Shown piece by piece: positions 44,175 through 53,747 of a DNA stretch of 64,000 nt; position 1 is the stretch's first letter; each line of letters opens with the position of its first letter. The stretch is from Methanosarcinales archaeon. Its GTDB lineage: Archaea; Halobacteriota; Methanosarcinia; Methanosarcinales; Methanoperedenaceae. The notes beneath the pieces are model-generated. The model was not told the DNA's origin and did no database searches. It worked only from the letters and a program-made list of their open reading frames with translations. The stretch covers positions 1 through 64,000 of the forward strand of contig CAJPFJ010000002.1 of assembly GCA_905339155.1 (NCBI GenBank). Direction: 5' to 3'. Both the position numbers and the translations under genes were made by a program.

Positions 44175-45362
44175 TTATTCCTCAATTTTAATTCCGTTTT
44201 GTTTTGCTATATCCTTAAAAGCGCTTGCCACATATTCGATCTGTTCACGTTTCAAGCCATAAGTATTGATCTTGAAATTCTTGCTCATGCCAGGATGAAG
44301 ACCAACGATCTTTCTTTTTTTTAACTCATGATAAAGGAAATATCCCCTGCGCTTATCCTTTTCTGCTACCTCATGAAGCGCTAAACTTTCAAAGTTCATA
44401 AGAGGATGCTGTTTTGGCTTGACGCCCATCTGGTGGAAGCCTTCGATCTTCTCAAGCTCATGTACAAAATACTGCGCATTCTTTACCTCTTCGTCCCAAT
44501 GCTTAACCCGTTCTACAACTGCAGGAAATGAGGCCATAAGCGTTGCCACGGGCGCCCCGAACACTGGCGAGCAGCCGAACAATGCAACTTCTTTTTTCGA
44601 GAATCCGCGCCCGCTCCAGTCTCCACGGCATGTTGATTTATTGAACACCTTTGTGCTCCATTCATAGGTTGTTGCAAGTATTCCGATAGGCGCAGATGCC
44701 GCCCAGCTTTTGTGTCCTGAGCCGCACAGGAAATCCACATGGAGCTTCTTGCCATCAACTGGCATTATTCCTGATGAATAAGCAGTATTTAGAAGGAAGG
44801 GGACTCCGTATTCTTTGCATATTTCCCCAACCATCTTTGCATCAGCAATATTGCCATACCTGTAATCCACATGCGTGAGCACCGCTATAGACGGGAGTTT
44901 TCCCGTCTTTTTCTCTATCTCCTCGAATTTAATGGCATAACCCTGCGGATCAATTTCAAACCTTGGATAACCGTTATGTGGAACTTCAACAATGTTTAAT
45001 TTGTTCGCCTCAGCGGCAAGATATGAAGTATAATGGGCAAGAGCATCTACAACAACAGTATCTCCTGGCTCGCAAACCATGTGCATTACCGCCCATTTAG
45101 CATGGCGGCAGCCAGCAGTGAACCTTACATCATCCATATTCAGGAATTCTGCGACGTCCCCTGTAAAATCGTGAACTGGCGGCTTATCAACAAGATCTAC
45201 CCTTGATTCGAAACAATAATCGCATACTGAATAGCCGTCCCCGAATTCAAGGAGGGCTTTTCGCGCTTCAGCTGTCAGGACCCCGCCGCGCTGGATGGGG
45301 TGCACGTTCACATAAGTATCAGAAATACCGCGAGTAAGGTTTTTGTATTTGTTCAAGTCCAT
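44175..45362 (-). CDS. pscS: O-phospho-L-seryl-tRNA:Cys-tRNA synthase (SepCysS)
   Basis: SepCysS converts phosphoseryl-tRNA(Cys) to cysteinyl-tRNA(Cys) using a sulfur donor and PLP, the route used by most methanogens. The 395-residue protein is a fold-type I PLP enzyme with N-terminal NVHPIQRGGVLT and conserved cysteines in GYSVCDYCFE (Cys47, Cys50). Further motifs are RFTAGCRHAKWAVM and the PLP lysine in CGSGHKSWAASAP. These match the family, including the three cysteines proposed for persulfide transfer. Its partner SepRS is not in this window. It heads the operon with DUF169. Confidence 0.9.
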   Translation of the reverse strand: MDLNKYKNLTRGISDTYVNVHPIQRGGVLTAEARKALLEFGDGYSVCDYCFESRVDLVDKPPVHDFTGDVAEFLNMDDVRFTAGCRHAKWAVMHMVCEPGDTVVVDALAHYTSYLAAEANKLNIVEVPHNGYPRFEIDPQGYAIKFEEIEKKTGKLPSIAVLTHVDYRYGNIADAKMVGEICKEYGVPFLLNTAYSSGIMPVDGKKLHVDFLCGSGHKSWAASAPIGILATTYEWSTKVFNKSTCRGDWSGRGFSKKEVALFGCSPVFGAPVATLMASFPAVVERVKHWDEEVKNAQYFVHELEKIEGFHQMGVKPKQHPLMNFESLALHEVAEKDKRRGYFLYHELKKRKIVGLHPGMSKNFKINTYGLKREQIEYVASAFKDIAKQNGIKIEE

Positions 45363-45428
45363 GCTCTTTAATCATGTTCCAAGAGTTTATTAATGGACTT
45401 ATAATTTACGGAAAAGGCAAGAGAAGCT

Positions 45429-46106
45429 TTAATGCATTTCCAGATCTTTCCCTTCGATAAATGGCATATTTTTCTCTTTTGAATACTTGATAGCATCTTC
45501 TTTCTTGAGAGCTTTTCCCGTTTTGTCATCAAGCATCTCGCATACCACCATTGAGGGAGAAATACCCGCTTTTAATGCAAGTTCTATGGATAGCTCAGTC
45601 TGCCCGCGCCTCTCGTTCAGGAGTCCTGTGGCTGCGCGAAGCAGCGCGACATGGCCAGGCGACCTGAATTCGTCCCCAAAATCAATTTTCTCACCTTTCA
45701 TGACCTTATCTACGACTTCACCTATCTTTCTAATTGTAAGAGCCCTGTCGTTATCGGTTATGCCTGTAAACGTTTCCCTGTGGTTCACCCAGAGAGAAAA
45801 AGATGAACGGGAATCGTAAGGGATATCCCCTTTCTTTTCCACAAGACTGATAAGGGACTTATGACCATTTTTGGAGACGCTTCTTAGAACATCTGACATG
45901 AAAGGCAATCCCAGGCTGTCTGCGGCTTTACCGAAAATGGCAACGCATATCAGCCCTCCGCCATCGCGCCGCATGAGAGCGACGTCAGCCGGTGTTATGC
46001 ATATCGCAGGGATCACAATATCTGTTTCTCCTTCCCTGTCCTCAGCATCAAAAAGAAGTATCATTTTACCATTCCTTAATGCATCTATTGCGCTATCAAG
46101 ACTCAT
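45429..46106 (-). CDS. ribB: 3,4-dihydroxy-2-butanone 4-phosphate synthase
   Basis: RibB makes the four-carbon precursor of riboflavin from ribulose 5-phosphate. The 225-residue protein shows the signature LFDAEDREGETDIVIPA (acidic Mg site), MRRDGGGLICVAI and RSPGHVALLRAATGLLNERRG with TELSIELA. It is a stand-alone RibB without a GTP cyclohydrolase II domain, as usual in archaea. It overlaps the ribK gene upstream by 4 bp, so both riboflavin genes are coupled and probably share the regulator activity of the ribK product. Confidence 0.92.
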   Translation of the reverse strand: MSLDSAIDALRNGKMILLFDAEDREGETDIVIPAICITPADVALMRRDGGGLICVAIFGKAADSLGLPFMSDVLRSVSKNGHKSLISLVEKKGDIPYDSRSSFSLWVNHRETFTGITDNDRALTIRKIGEVVDKVMKGEKIDFGDEFRSPGHVALLRAATGLLNERRGQTELSIELALKAGISPSMVVCEMLDDKTGKALKKEDAIKYSKEKNMPFIEGKDLEMH

Positions 46107-46759
46107 TTTATCACTTCCACATTAACATTATGGCCATCTTTTAGATCCAGGTGATTTCGTAGGTTAACAGGCGCTATTATTTCAATAATATCTTCAGGAT
46201 AATGAGTTCGCTCAGGAGTAATTACAGCACCTTCAATATCGCAAATCCTGACCCTGAAGCATGATCCTTTCCCGAAAGTCCTGTTCTGGTCTGTAAATCC
46301 GGCGATCCTTATACTTCCTGTTATTTTCTTACGCAGGTCAATGCTTGTTGCATCAAGTTTGATATTCAATGTGCCCGGGTACGGGTCAAAACCCAGCTTT
46401 TCAAGGAACTGTGTCCTGTAACCATCAAGTGAAATATAATATTGTCCTTCTCCCAGCCCTGTAATTAGCTTTCCACTTAAGATTTTAAGGCTTCCATTCC
46501 CTGAAAATATCTCGCTGTAATCGCACAATTCCTTATAAAGCGCATCGATCCCATTTTTTGTAATGGAGATTAACTGCCCATCAGGCAAAAACTGCCGTGA
46601 GATTAGCTTTTCCTCTTCAAGAGCTTTGAGCTTTCGTGCTGCTGTCTGCTGGCTTGAATCAAGGTGTACTGCAAATTGGATTGAGGATAATTCCAGGGGT
46701 TTCTGGTGCGCGCCAAGAAGCGCAAGTTTTTTCAAAGATTGTATATCCATAAAGTCCAC
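46103..46759 (-). CDS. ribK: CTP-dependent riboflavin kinase with N-terminal HTH (RbkR type)
   Basis: About residues 1-85 form a winged helix (LGAHQKPLELSSIQFAVHL, SSQQTAARKLKALEEEKLI, ITKNGID). About 90-218 is the archaeal riboflavin kinase, which uses CTP to make FMN (GLGEGQYYISLDGY, GFDPYPGTLNIKLD, TFGKGSCFRVRICD, PERTHYPEDIIEIIAP). This fusion is the RbkR type, known to act as both enzyme and transcriptional regulator of riboflavin genes. The coupled ribB gene downstream is the expected target. Confidence 0.9.
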   Translation of the reverse strand: MDFMDIQSLKKLALLGAHQKPLELSSIQFAVHLDSSQQTAARKLKALEEEKLISRQFLPDGQLISITKNGIDALYKELCDYSEIFSGNGSLKILSGKLITGLGEGQYYISLDGYRTQFLEKLGFDPYPGTLNIKLDATSIDLRKKITGSIRIAGFTDQNRTFGKGSCFRVRICDIEGAVITPERTHYPEDIIEIIAPVNLRNHLDLKDGHNVNVEVIK

Positions 46760-46816
46760 TCATTTTTAAGGTGCTACTCAAATATGGATTTGAAAGGGTA
46801 TAAAACTTTTCATTGA

Positions 46817-47623
46817 TTATTTTGCAGCCGGATATGAGCCCAGTATTTTTAGCATTCCCACCTTGCTCTTTATTTTTGAGAGCGTTTCTTTTATGGGTTT
46901 ATCTTCAATATGTCCTTTGATGTCGATATAGAAAACGTAATCTCCCAGAGCTTTCTTGCTTGGTCGCGATTCTATCTTTGTCAGGTCAATATTTCTGCTG
47001 GCAAATTCACCAAGTATCTCATACAGGGCCCCAGGCCTGTTTTTCTCAAGATACACTATGATAGAGGTCTTATCATTGCTTGTGAGGGCTGGGGTTGTTT
47101 TTCCTATAACAATGAACCTGGTGAAGTTCTCCTTCACATCCTGTATATTTTCATCCAGTATTTTTAAACCGTACATCCTGGCCGATTCCCCGGATGCTAT
47201 TGCAGCAATTTCCTTGGATTCCGATGCAAGTTTTGCCGCATGGGATGTACTCAGGTCTGACCTTATTTCGATTCCTTTGAAATTATTCTTAATAAATTTC
47301 CTGCACTGGGATAATCCCTGGGGATGTGACATTATGACCTTTATATCCTCAATCTTTCCTTTTGAGAGAAGGCAGTGTTTTATCCTGACAATTATTTCAC
47401 CTGTGATCTTTAGCTGGTGTTCCATCAGGAGGTCAAGTGTGAGTGTGATCGAGCCTTCTAGGGAATTTTCGATAGGCACTATACTGCAATCAACTTCTTT
47501 TCGCATAAGGGCATCAACCGTATCAAATATATCATCATAAAATTTCAAATCAGCTTTATCGTCCCATTGCCGCGCAGCTTTTTCTGAGTAACTGCCCTCA
47601 GGTCCCAGGGTTCCTATTATCAT
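46817..47623 (-). CDS. pheA: Prephenate dehydratase
   Basis: PheA converts prephenate to phenylpyruvate in phenylalanine synthesis. The 268-residue protein has the dehydratase domain (1-~180; IGTLGPEGSYSEKAA, VPIENSLEGS and the catalytic NFTRFIVIG motif). A C-terminal ACT domain (about 187-265; NRPGALYEIL, LTKIESRPSKK) binds phenylalanine for feedback inhibition. It is a monofunctional enzyme without chorismate mutase. It lies 57 bp upstream of ribK on the same strand. Confidence 0.93.
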   Translation of the reverse strand: MIIGTLGPEGSYSEKAARQWDDKADLKFYDDIFDTVDALMRKEVDCSIVPIENSLEGSITLTLDLLMEHQLKITGEIIVRIKHCLLSKGKIEDIKVIMSHPQGLSQCRKFIKNNFKGIEIRSDLSTSHAAKLASESKEIAAIASGESARMYGLKILDENIQDVKENFTRFIVIGKTTPALTSNDKTSIIVYLEKNRPGALYEILGEFASRNIDLTKIESRPSKKALGDYVFYIDIKGHIEDKPIKETLSKIKSKVGMLKILGSYPAAK

Positions 47624-47723
47624 CTGCTCCTTATATTGATGCGTAAAAGAAATAGTTTGTTGCTTTTGATATCTTTTAGCAAACTTTTAAAAACAATCCG
47701 TCTTATTATAAGCCCAGATTAAT

Positions 47724-48635
47724 TTGAAGCTTGATAAATATATCCCGATCATTGGCATGGGTTTCATGCTGCTCCTTGTGCAGCTTATCGCCATCGCTTT
47801 GAGCAAACCACTTGAAGCGAATAACTTCAAGGCATTTGAAAATCCAAACGATACAGGAAACGTTTTCGTCTGGGTTGCAATAATTCTAATTTTCACTGCA
47901 TTCATTTTTCTTGTAATAAAATTAAATAAGAAGTGGATAATCCAGGCTTTTATCCTGATCACAGTAGGCTGGACTTTAGCGTACGTGTTCTATGCGCTTT
48001 TTTCGATGTTGCCGTTCATAACACCTGATATGAACCTGATTTTAACAATTATAATCTCCGCCGCCCTGACTGTTATTTTGTATAAATTCCCTGAGTGGTA
48101 TGTAATTGACATAGTAGGCGTAATACTTGGAGCCGGTTCTGCTTCTATTTTCGGGATATCCCTTAATATCGTGCCTGTGATTCTCTTACTAATTGTGCTT
48201 CTTGTTTATGATTATATTGCGGTATACCGGACAAAACACATGGTAGCGCTCGCGGAAGGCGTCATGGACTTAAGACTTCCCATTTTACTTGTGATCCCAA
48301 AGCACTGGAATTATTCATTCAGGACTGAAAAATTCGATAAAGAAGATCGCGAAGCCTTCTTCATGGGCCTTGGAGATGCTGTGATGCCTACTCTGCTTGT
48401 TGTTTCAGCAAACGTTTTCATAACCGGGACTACTTTTTATTCACTCCCGCTTATTGGCGCAGTAAATATCCCGGCAATTGGCGCAATCCTTGGAACATTC
48501 CTGGGATTTTCCGTACTTATGGTATTAGTTATGAAAGGCAAACCACAGGCGGGTCTTCCCTTCCTCAACGGCGGGGTCATCCTGGGATATGTAGTGGGAA
48601 GCCTGATCGCTGGCTCAAACATATTTTCAGGATAA
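47724..48635 (+). CDS. Presenilin/signal-peptide-peptidase-like intramembrane aspartyl protease
   Basis: The 303-residue protein has about nine membrane spans and the three presenilin-family motifs: LLVYDYIAVYRTKHM (YD, first catalytic Asp, about residue 160), FFMGLGDAVMPTLLV (GxGD, second Asp, about 216) and KPQAGLPFLNGG (PAL-like). Archaeal members (PSH) cleave substrates within the membrane. The TTG start at 47724 follows a CTTATTATAAG promoter-like element, which suggests a nearly leaderless transcript. No partner gene is adjacent. The substrates are unknown. Confidence 0.87.
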   Translation: MKLDKYIPIIGMGFMLLLVQLIAIALSKPLEANNFKAFENPNDTGNVFVWVAIILIFTAFIFLVIKLNKKWIIQAFILITVGWTLAYVFYALFSMLPFITPDMNLILTIIISAALTVILYKFPEWYVIDIVGVILGAGSASIFGISLNIVPVILLLIVLLVYDYIAVYRTKHMVALAEGVMDLRLPILLVIPKHWNYSFRTEKFDKEDREAFFMGLGDAVMPTLLVVSANVFITGTTFYSLPLIGAVNIPAIGAILGTFLGFSVLMVLVMKGKPQAGLPFLNGGVILGYVVGSLIAGSNIFSG

Positions 48636-48705
48636 TTTTAGGTAAAACTAATTAACTGTATTTCCTATCGGAAATCTTATTACCCCGCTTATTAATATAA
48701 TCTTA

Positions 48706-49161
48706 ATGAACGGGACTACTTTACAAGTAACCATAAAAGGTGTATATCTTATTGAGAACGCGCCAGGCCCTGTACCGATCGTATTGCTTGAAGACGATGC
48801 AAAACGCATGATGCCGATATATATAGGAATATCTGAGGCGATATCCATAAATTCTGCTCTTAATCATGAAATACCACCCCGTCCGATGACACATGACCTT
48901 TTTGTCTCATTACTTTCTCGCCTGGATTCAAAGGTAGAGGATATCCTGATAGATGAATTAAACGAAGGGGTCTATTATGCAAGGATATCAGTTTCCATGG
49001 GTGGAAAGAGTTTTGAACTGGACGCCAGGCCAAGCGACTGTATTGCGATAGCTCTTCGATGCGGCGCCCCGATACGTATAAGGGATAGTGTACTTTCAGA
49101 AGCAGTAATATCAAAAGAAGAGCTTCAAAATGTTATACCGCTTGAAAGTTATATTTCATGA
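48706..49161 (+). CDS. Bifunctional nuclease (BFN/DUF151) family protein
   Basis: The 151-residue protein has the BFN pattern: VYLIENAPGPVPIVLLEDDAK-type N-terminus, MMPIYIGISEAISI, RPMTHDLFVSLLSRLD and SFELDARPSDCIAIALR. Plant and bacterial relatives have DNase and RNase activity; archaeal members are uncharacterised. It is a single-gene unit in the same direction as the presenilin homolog 70 bases upstream. Confidence 0.82.
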   Translation: MNGTTLQVTIKGVYLIENAPGPVPIVLLEDDAKRMMPIYIGISEAISINSALNHEIPPRPMTHDLFVSLLSRLDSKVEDILIDELNEGVYYARISVSMGGKSFELDARPSDCIAIALRCGAPIRIRDSVLSEAVISKEELQNVIPLESYIS

Positions 49162-49440
49162 ACTAAATGATGCTATTTATAAAAATAGTTCTGCGTATAC
49201 ACATGTGGGGCATGAAAATCGATGCTCATATCGCATCCTGGAGAGTATTGAAAACAAGAAGCAGAGAATGTTTATAGCAATTAAAAGAAAAAAGAAGGCT
49301 TAACAATCATCAGGGCTGTGTGGTCCATTTTTTTATTGATGTTCTGATAATAATCATTATTATACTGTTGAAATAATTTTAGGTATTTTTATATACTATC
49401 AAAGAAAATAGACTATTGAATAGAATTGTATGGTGGTATT

Positions 49441-52005
49441 ATGAATAATAGGAATGGTTTAATATATGCTTTTCGAATAGCTGTTGGAATAACTTTGCTT
49501 GTATTGTTACTGGGGGATAGTGCGAGTGCCGCAACAATCAAAGTCCCTGAAGACTATGCCAAGATACAGTGGGCGATTGATAATGCAACTGCGGGGGATA
49601 CTATTCAGGTGCAAAGCGGCACTTATTACGAGAACGTGAATGTTAACAAGCAGTTGACCCTGCGCGGTATTGGGATGCCTGTGGTGAATGCGAATTACAT
49701 CGGAAACGCAATCACGCTTGCGGCAGATGGAATTACACTGGAAGGATTTTCGGCAACTGCAACCGCTGGAATGGGGGCTGGATTCGCTCTGGTCTCTTCC
49801 AGAAACAATACGCTGATTAACAATAATGCCTCAGGCTGCTATATCGGATTCAATCTGGAACATTCCGGCAACAATACCCTTAGCGGTAACACTGCCTCGT
49901 TCAGCCATATCGGATTCATTCTGATGGGTCCCAACCACACACTGATCGGCAATAATGCCTCGAACAACTATTACGGCATCTGGCTGTCTTCTTCCAACAA
50001 CAACACACTGATTGGCAACATTATGATAAATAATAAGCAAAATTTTAGACTATGGGGTTGGATTGATTCCGATTATTACAACAATATAGATATCACTAAT
50101 ACGGTAAATGGTAAGCCAATATATTATTTGCAGGGTGTTTCAGACAAAGTCTACGATAAATCTGCAAATGCCGGGACTTTTTACTGTATAAATTGCAATA
50201 ACATCACTGTTAGAGATTCTATTTTTGCAAACAACATGAATGGTGTGTTTTTTAGGAATACAAATAATTCAAAAATAGAGAACATTGATGCATCGGGCAA
50301 CACCTATGGCATCCATCTATCCTTTTCCAGCAACAATAAGCTGATTAACAATAATGCCTCGAACAACATCGAGTATGGTGATGAATATTCCCTTGGCTAT
50401 GGCATTTTTCTGTCCTCTTCCAACAACAATACGCTGATTGGAAACAATGCCTCGAATAACGGTGATAATTTTGGGGGCCCTGGCATCTCCCTGTCCTCTT
50501 CCAATAACAACACACTAATAGGCAATACTGCATCAAACAACAAGGGTTATGATGACTATGGTATCTCTCTATACTCTTCCAGCAACAATAAAATTTTTCA
50601 CAATAATCTCAATAAAAACCCTATTCAAGCTTATGACAACAGCAACAACAATTTCTGGGACAATGGCTATCCCTCCGGCGGCAACTACTGGAGCGACTAC
50701 ACTGGCATAGATCTCAAAAGCGGTTCCAACCAGAACCTCCCGGGCAGCGACGGCATAGGCGACACGTCCTACCCGATTTCGGGTGGTAGCAATGTTGACA
50801 GATATCCATTGATGAAGCCTTACCTTTCAATCTCACCCAATCTTGTCATCAGCAACATAGTTGCAGCCACTGGTAAAGCCTATGTCCAGGATACTCTTGC
50901 AGTAGGTAAGTTGGTCTACATCGACAGAACCTATAAATTCACTGCCGTTCCCACTTCATATAATGGATTAAAATATATCCAAACTGCAATCGATGACAAA
51001 TATGATATCAGAAATAACTTCCTCCAGTTCGACGTGAACCAGGATGTGACAGTCTATGTTGCATATGATGATCGAATATCTCCGAAACCATCCTGGCTTA
51101 CCTCTTCGTTCACCGATACAGGTGAGAACCTCGTGAGAGACGGACCAATCACCTTCAGCATTTACTCCAAAGCGTATCCATCCGGACATGTTTCTCTAAG
51201 TGGCAACTCTGTTCCTTCAGGTGGAGCAGGTGGGATGTATGTGGTTATCGTTAAACCGTCAGGCGCACCACTTCCAACAGCATTAAGTGTTTCCATTTCC
51301 GAATCACCTGATCCTGTAACCTCAGGTGGAACCGCACAGGTCACTGCACATGTTACATCTGGCGGCATAAATGTGAGTGGAGCAAACGTTGGCTTATCTG
51401 TAACAGGTGGAAGTCTGGTGTTAAACAGTGGAACCACTAATAGTAACGGTGATTTTACAACAACTTATACTGCACTCACGGTCACGACATCTACGATACT
51501 TACAATATCCGCAACAGCATCAATGACAGGATATACAACAGGTTCAGGCACTGACCAGATAACAGTGAATCCAGAATCTTCCGGGCTTGTGATCAGTAAC
51601 ATAATTGCTGGCAGCGGCAAAACCTATGTTTTAGATACCCTTTCTGTCGGAAAACTCCTGTACAGAGATAGGAATTATCTCTTCAAAACCGTGCCTTCTT
51701 CATATGCAGGTCTGAATTATATAAGATCAGCGAACGCTGATTCAACTTATACCAGCAGCAACTTCCTGCAATTTGATATTAACAATGCTGCAACTGTCTA
51801 TGTTGCTTACGATGATAGAATACCTGTGGCGAATAGGCCAATCTGGCTCAAGTCCAACTTTGTTGATACTGGCCAAAATCTTGTTAGAGACTCAAGTAGT
51901 GTGACATATAGCATTTTTTCCCGATCCTATCCTGCAGGGCACATTTCTCTCGGAGGTAACGCTGCAAGTGGATATGGGATGTATATTGTTATTGTTAAAC
52001 CGTAG
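49441..52005 (+). CDS. NosD-like beta-helix surface protein with duplicated C-terminal domain
   Basis: I take the ATG at 49441 as start (854 aa), leading straight into the signal peptide (about 10-31). About 33-460 is a PbH1/NosD right-handed beta-helix with many SSNNNTLIGN-type coils, closing with GGNYWSDYTGIDLKSGS and DGIGDTSYPI. Two homologous domains of about 130 residues (about 462-600 and 710-854; LVISNI, GKxYVxDTL, FLQFDxN, VYVAYDDRI) flank a Big_1-type Ig domain (about 610-705). There is no anchor. Probably an S-layer-associated or matrix protein. Coil number may vary by recombination. Confidence 0.75.
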   Translation: MNNRNGLIYAFRIAVGITLLVLLLGDSASAATIKVPEDYAKIQWAIDNATAGDTIQVQSGTYYENVNVNKQLTLRGIGMPVVNANYIGNAITLAADGITLEGFSATATAGMGAGFALVSSRNNTLINNNASGCYIGFNLEHSGNNTLSGNTASFSHIGFILMGPNHTLIGNNASNNYYGIWLSSSNNNTLIGNIMINNKQNFRLWGWIDSDYYNNIDITNTVNGKPIYYLQGVSDKVYDKSANAGTFYCINCNNITVRDSIFANNMNGVFFRNTNNSKIENIDASGNTYGIHLSFSSNNKLINNNASNNIEYGDEYSLGYGIFLSSSNNNTLIGNNASNNGDNFGGPGISLSSSNNNTLIGNTASNNKGYDDYGISLYSSSNNKIFHNNLNKNPIQAYDNSNNNFWDNGYPSGGNYWSDYTGIDLKSGSNQNLPGSDGIGDTSYPISGGSNVDRYPLMKPYLSISPNLVISNIVAATGKAYVQDTLAVGKLVYIDRTYKFTAVPTSYNGLKYIQTAIDDKYDIRNNFLQFDVNQDVTVYVAYDDRISPKPSWLTSSFTDTGENLVRDGPITFSIYSKAYPSGHVSLSGNSVPSGGAGGMYVVIVKPSGAPLPTALSVSISESPDPVTSGGTAQVTAHVTSGGINVSGANVGLSVTGGSLVLNSGTTNSNGDFTTTYTALTVTTSTILTISATASMTGYTTGSGTDQITVNPESSGLVISNIIAGSGKTYVLDTLSVGKLLYRDRNYLFKTVPSSYAGLNYIRSANADSTYTSSNFLQFDINNAATVYVAYDDRIPVANRPIWLKSNFVDTGQNLVRDSSSVTYSIFSRSYPAGHISLGGNAASGYGMYIVIVKP

Positions 52006-52313
52006 GATAAATACATATGTAGAGTTATATTGAATCTAGACAATTCTCTGGATTCAAATAACATTCCAAAAAATATCAAAAAAATGAAATTATCCAATGC
52101 ACGATCTTAGTAAAAGGTACGTTACATTACCCAAACGGAGATAGACGCAAGAAGGTGAGATAATAGGGCTGTTTGTGCCTATGGGGATCAGGCAGGGAGA
52201 TCATAGAGGCGAACAAAAGGCATTACTATATAATTCTTGAAAGTTACATTTCAGGATGATCACTTTCACAACGCTATCGAAAAACAGATACGTTATAGGA
52301 TCAATCAGGAATC
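52006..52313. other. Intergenic stretch with short coding-like fragment
   Basis: Near 52190-52258 an open frame ends YIILESYISG and stop, echoing the last residues of the BFN protein (PLESYIS, 49138-49161). It may be a relic of a duplicated 3' end, but the match is only six residues. I see nothing else. Confidence 0.25.
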
Positions 52314-53525
52314 ATGGGTTTTGAAACCAAAGGTATCTATACAGTACACGAATTCACCCTGGCGGTAAAGAGTATTCTTACCGGGGGCCAGTTCAATGAT
52401 ACCTGGATACGCGGGGAAATATCAAATTTTACTAACCACAGTTCAGGTCATCGTTATTTTACATTGAAGGATAAAAACAGCCAGCTGCACTGCGTCATGT
52501 TCAAATGGTATGGAAAAAACCTTAAGTTCGAACTTGAACACGGCATGAAGGTACTGGTTTTCGGTGATATGGATCTATATGAACAAAAAGGTGTATACCA
52601 GCTAAAAGTCAGGGATGTTAGGCCTGATGGTATAGGGGAACTCTATAAAGCATATGAGCAATTGAAAAATAAACTTGCCATGGAGGGACTATTTTCACCA
52701 GACCATAAGAAGACACTTCCCAGGTTCCCGAAAAGAATAGGTGTGGCAACATCACCTACTGGCGCTGTCCTTCATGATATTCTCACAGTGCTTGGAAGGA
52801 GATATCCTGTCAATATTCTTTTTATTCCTACAGTGGTGCAGGGTGACAATGCAGGGCAAAGCATTGTCAGGTCAATTGATGTGTTAAATAAGACGGAAGT
52901 GGATCTGATCATCCTGGGCAGAGGTGGAGGCTCGATCGAAGACATCTGGGCTTTTAATGAAGAAACTGTGGCGCGTGCAATTTTTAATTCAAGGATCCCG
53001 ATTATTTCAGCAGTGGGGCATGAGACCGACTTTACGATCGCAGATTTTGTGGCTGATATCCGCGCCCCAACGCCATCGGCAGCTGCTGAAATTGCAGTCC
53101 CTGACCGCCTGGAATTAGATAATCATATTACAAGGCTGGGTCAGATGTTGATCGAGAACCAGAGGCGATTTGTTGAAGACATGAAGTCTCATCTTACTGA
53201 TCTTGAGGACAGAGTAAAGCCGCGTCTTTTTGTTGAACAATTGACCCGGCACATCCAGTTTATTGATGATCTGACCCGGAGGCAGACATCAAGTATCGGG
53301 AGGCTTATGGGAGTTAAGCAGGCGCTTTTGAATGCCCATGCAGGAAAATTAGATGCAGTAAGCCCGCTTGGAACACTTTCAAGAGGTTACAGCATTACAT
53401 TGAAACTGCCTGGAAAAACACTTGTGCAAAGGATAGGGGATGTTGATAGATCCGATGAAGTTTCGATAATTGTGAGCGATGGAAAGATAAGATGCAATGT
53501 TAATGATAAAGAGGAATGCAAATGA
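52314..53525 (+). CDS. xseA: Exodeoxyribonuclease VII large subunit
   Basis: XseA with XseB degrades single-stranded DNA from both ends. The 403-residue protein has an N-terminal OB-fold (about 8-105; TWIRGEISNFTNHSSGHRYF, TLKDKNSQLHCVMFK) and the catalytic domain (RIGVATSPTGAVLHDI, ILGRGGGSIEDIWAFNEE, AVGHETDFTIADFVADIRAPTPSAAAE). The C-terminal coiled coil is shorter than in bacteria, and the end contains SPLGTLSRGYSI. The genes are of bacterial type but occur in Methanosarcinales. It overlaps xseB. Confidence 0.92.
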   Translation: MGFETKGIYTVHEFTLAVKSILTGGQFNDTWIRGEISNFTNHSSGHRYFTLKDKNSQLHCVMFKWYGKNLKFELEHGMKVLVFGDMDLYEQKGVYQLKVRDVRPDGIGELYKAYEQLKNKLAMEGLFSPDHKKTLPRFPKRIGVATSPTGAVLHDILTVLGRRYPVNILFIPTVVQGDNAGQSIVRSIDVLNKTEVDLIILGRGGGSIEDIWAFNEETVARAIFNSRIPIISAVGHETDFTIADFVADIRAPTPSAAAEIAVPDRLELDNHITRLGQMLIENQRRFVEDMKSHLTDLEDRVKPRLFVEQLTRHIQFIDDLTRRQTSSIGRLMGVKQALLNAHAGKLDAVSPLGTLSRGYSITLKLPGKTLVQRIGDVDRSDEVSIIVSDGKIRCNVNDKEECK

Positions 53526-53746
53526 GTTTTGAGGAATCACTTAAAGAGCTTGAGGGAATAGTGGATACGCTTGAGAAAGGACAGCTTTCACTTGATGAGA
53601 GTTTGGTGCTTTTTGAGCAAGGGATAAAACTTGTGAGGAAGTGCAACACGAAATTGAAGAGCGCACAGCAGAAGGTGGAACAATTGATAGAGGAGAATGG
53701 GGAGGTCAAGGAAGAGCAGTTTGAAGTGAAAATAAATCAGGTATAA
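53516..53746 (+). CDS. xseB: Exodeoxyribonuclease VII small subunit
   Basis: The 76-residue helical protein has the XseB pattern SFEESLKELEGIVDTLEKG and SLDESLVLFEQGIKL. It binds the XseA coiled coil in multiple copies. The ATG at 53516 overlaps xseA by 10 bp; a second ATG at 53522 is also possible and fits the family start (MSFEE) better. The overlap shows cotranslation with xseA. Confidence 0.92.
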   Translation: MQMSFEESLKELEGIVDTLEKGQLSLDESLVLFEQGIKLVRKCNTKLKSAQQKVEQLIEENGEVKEEQFEVKINQV

Positions 53747-53747
53747 A

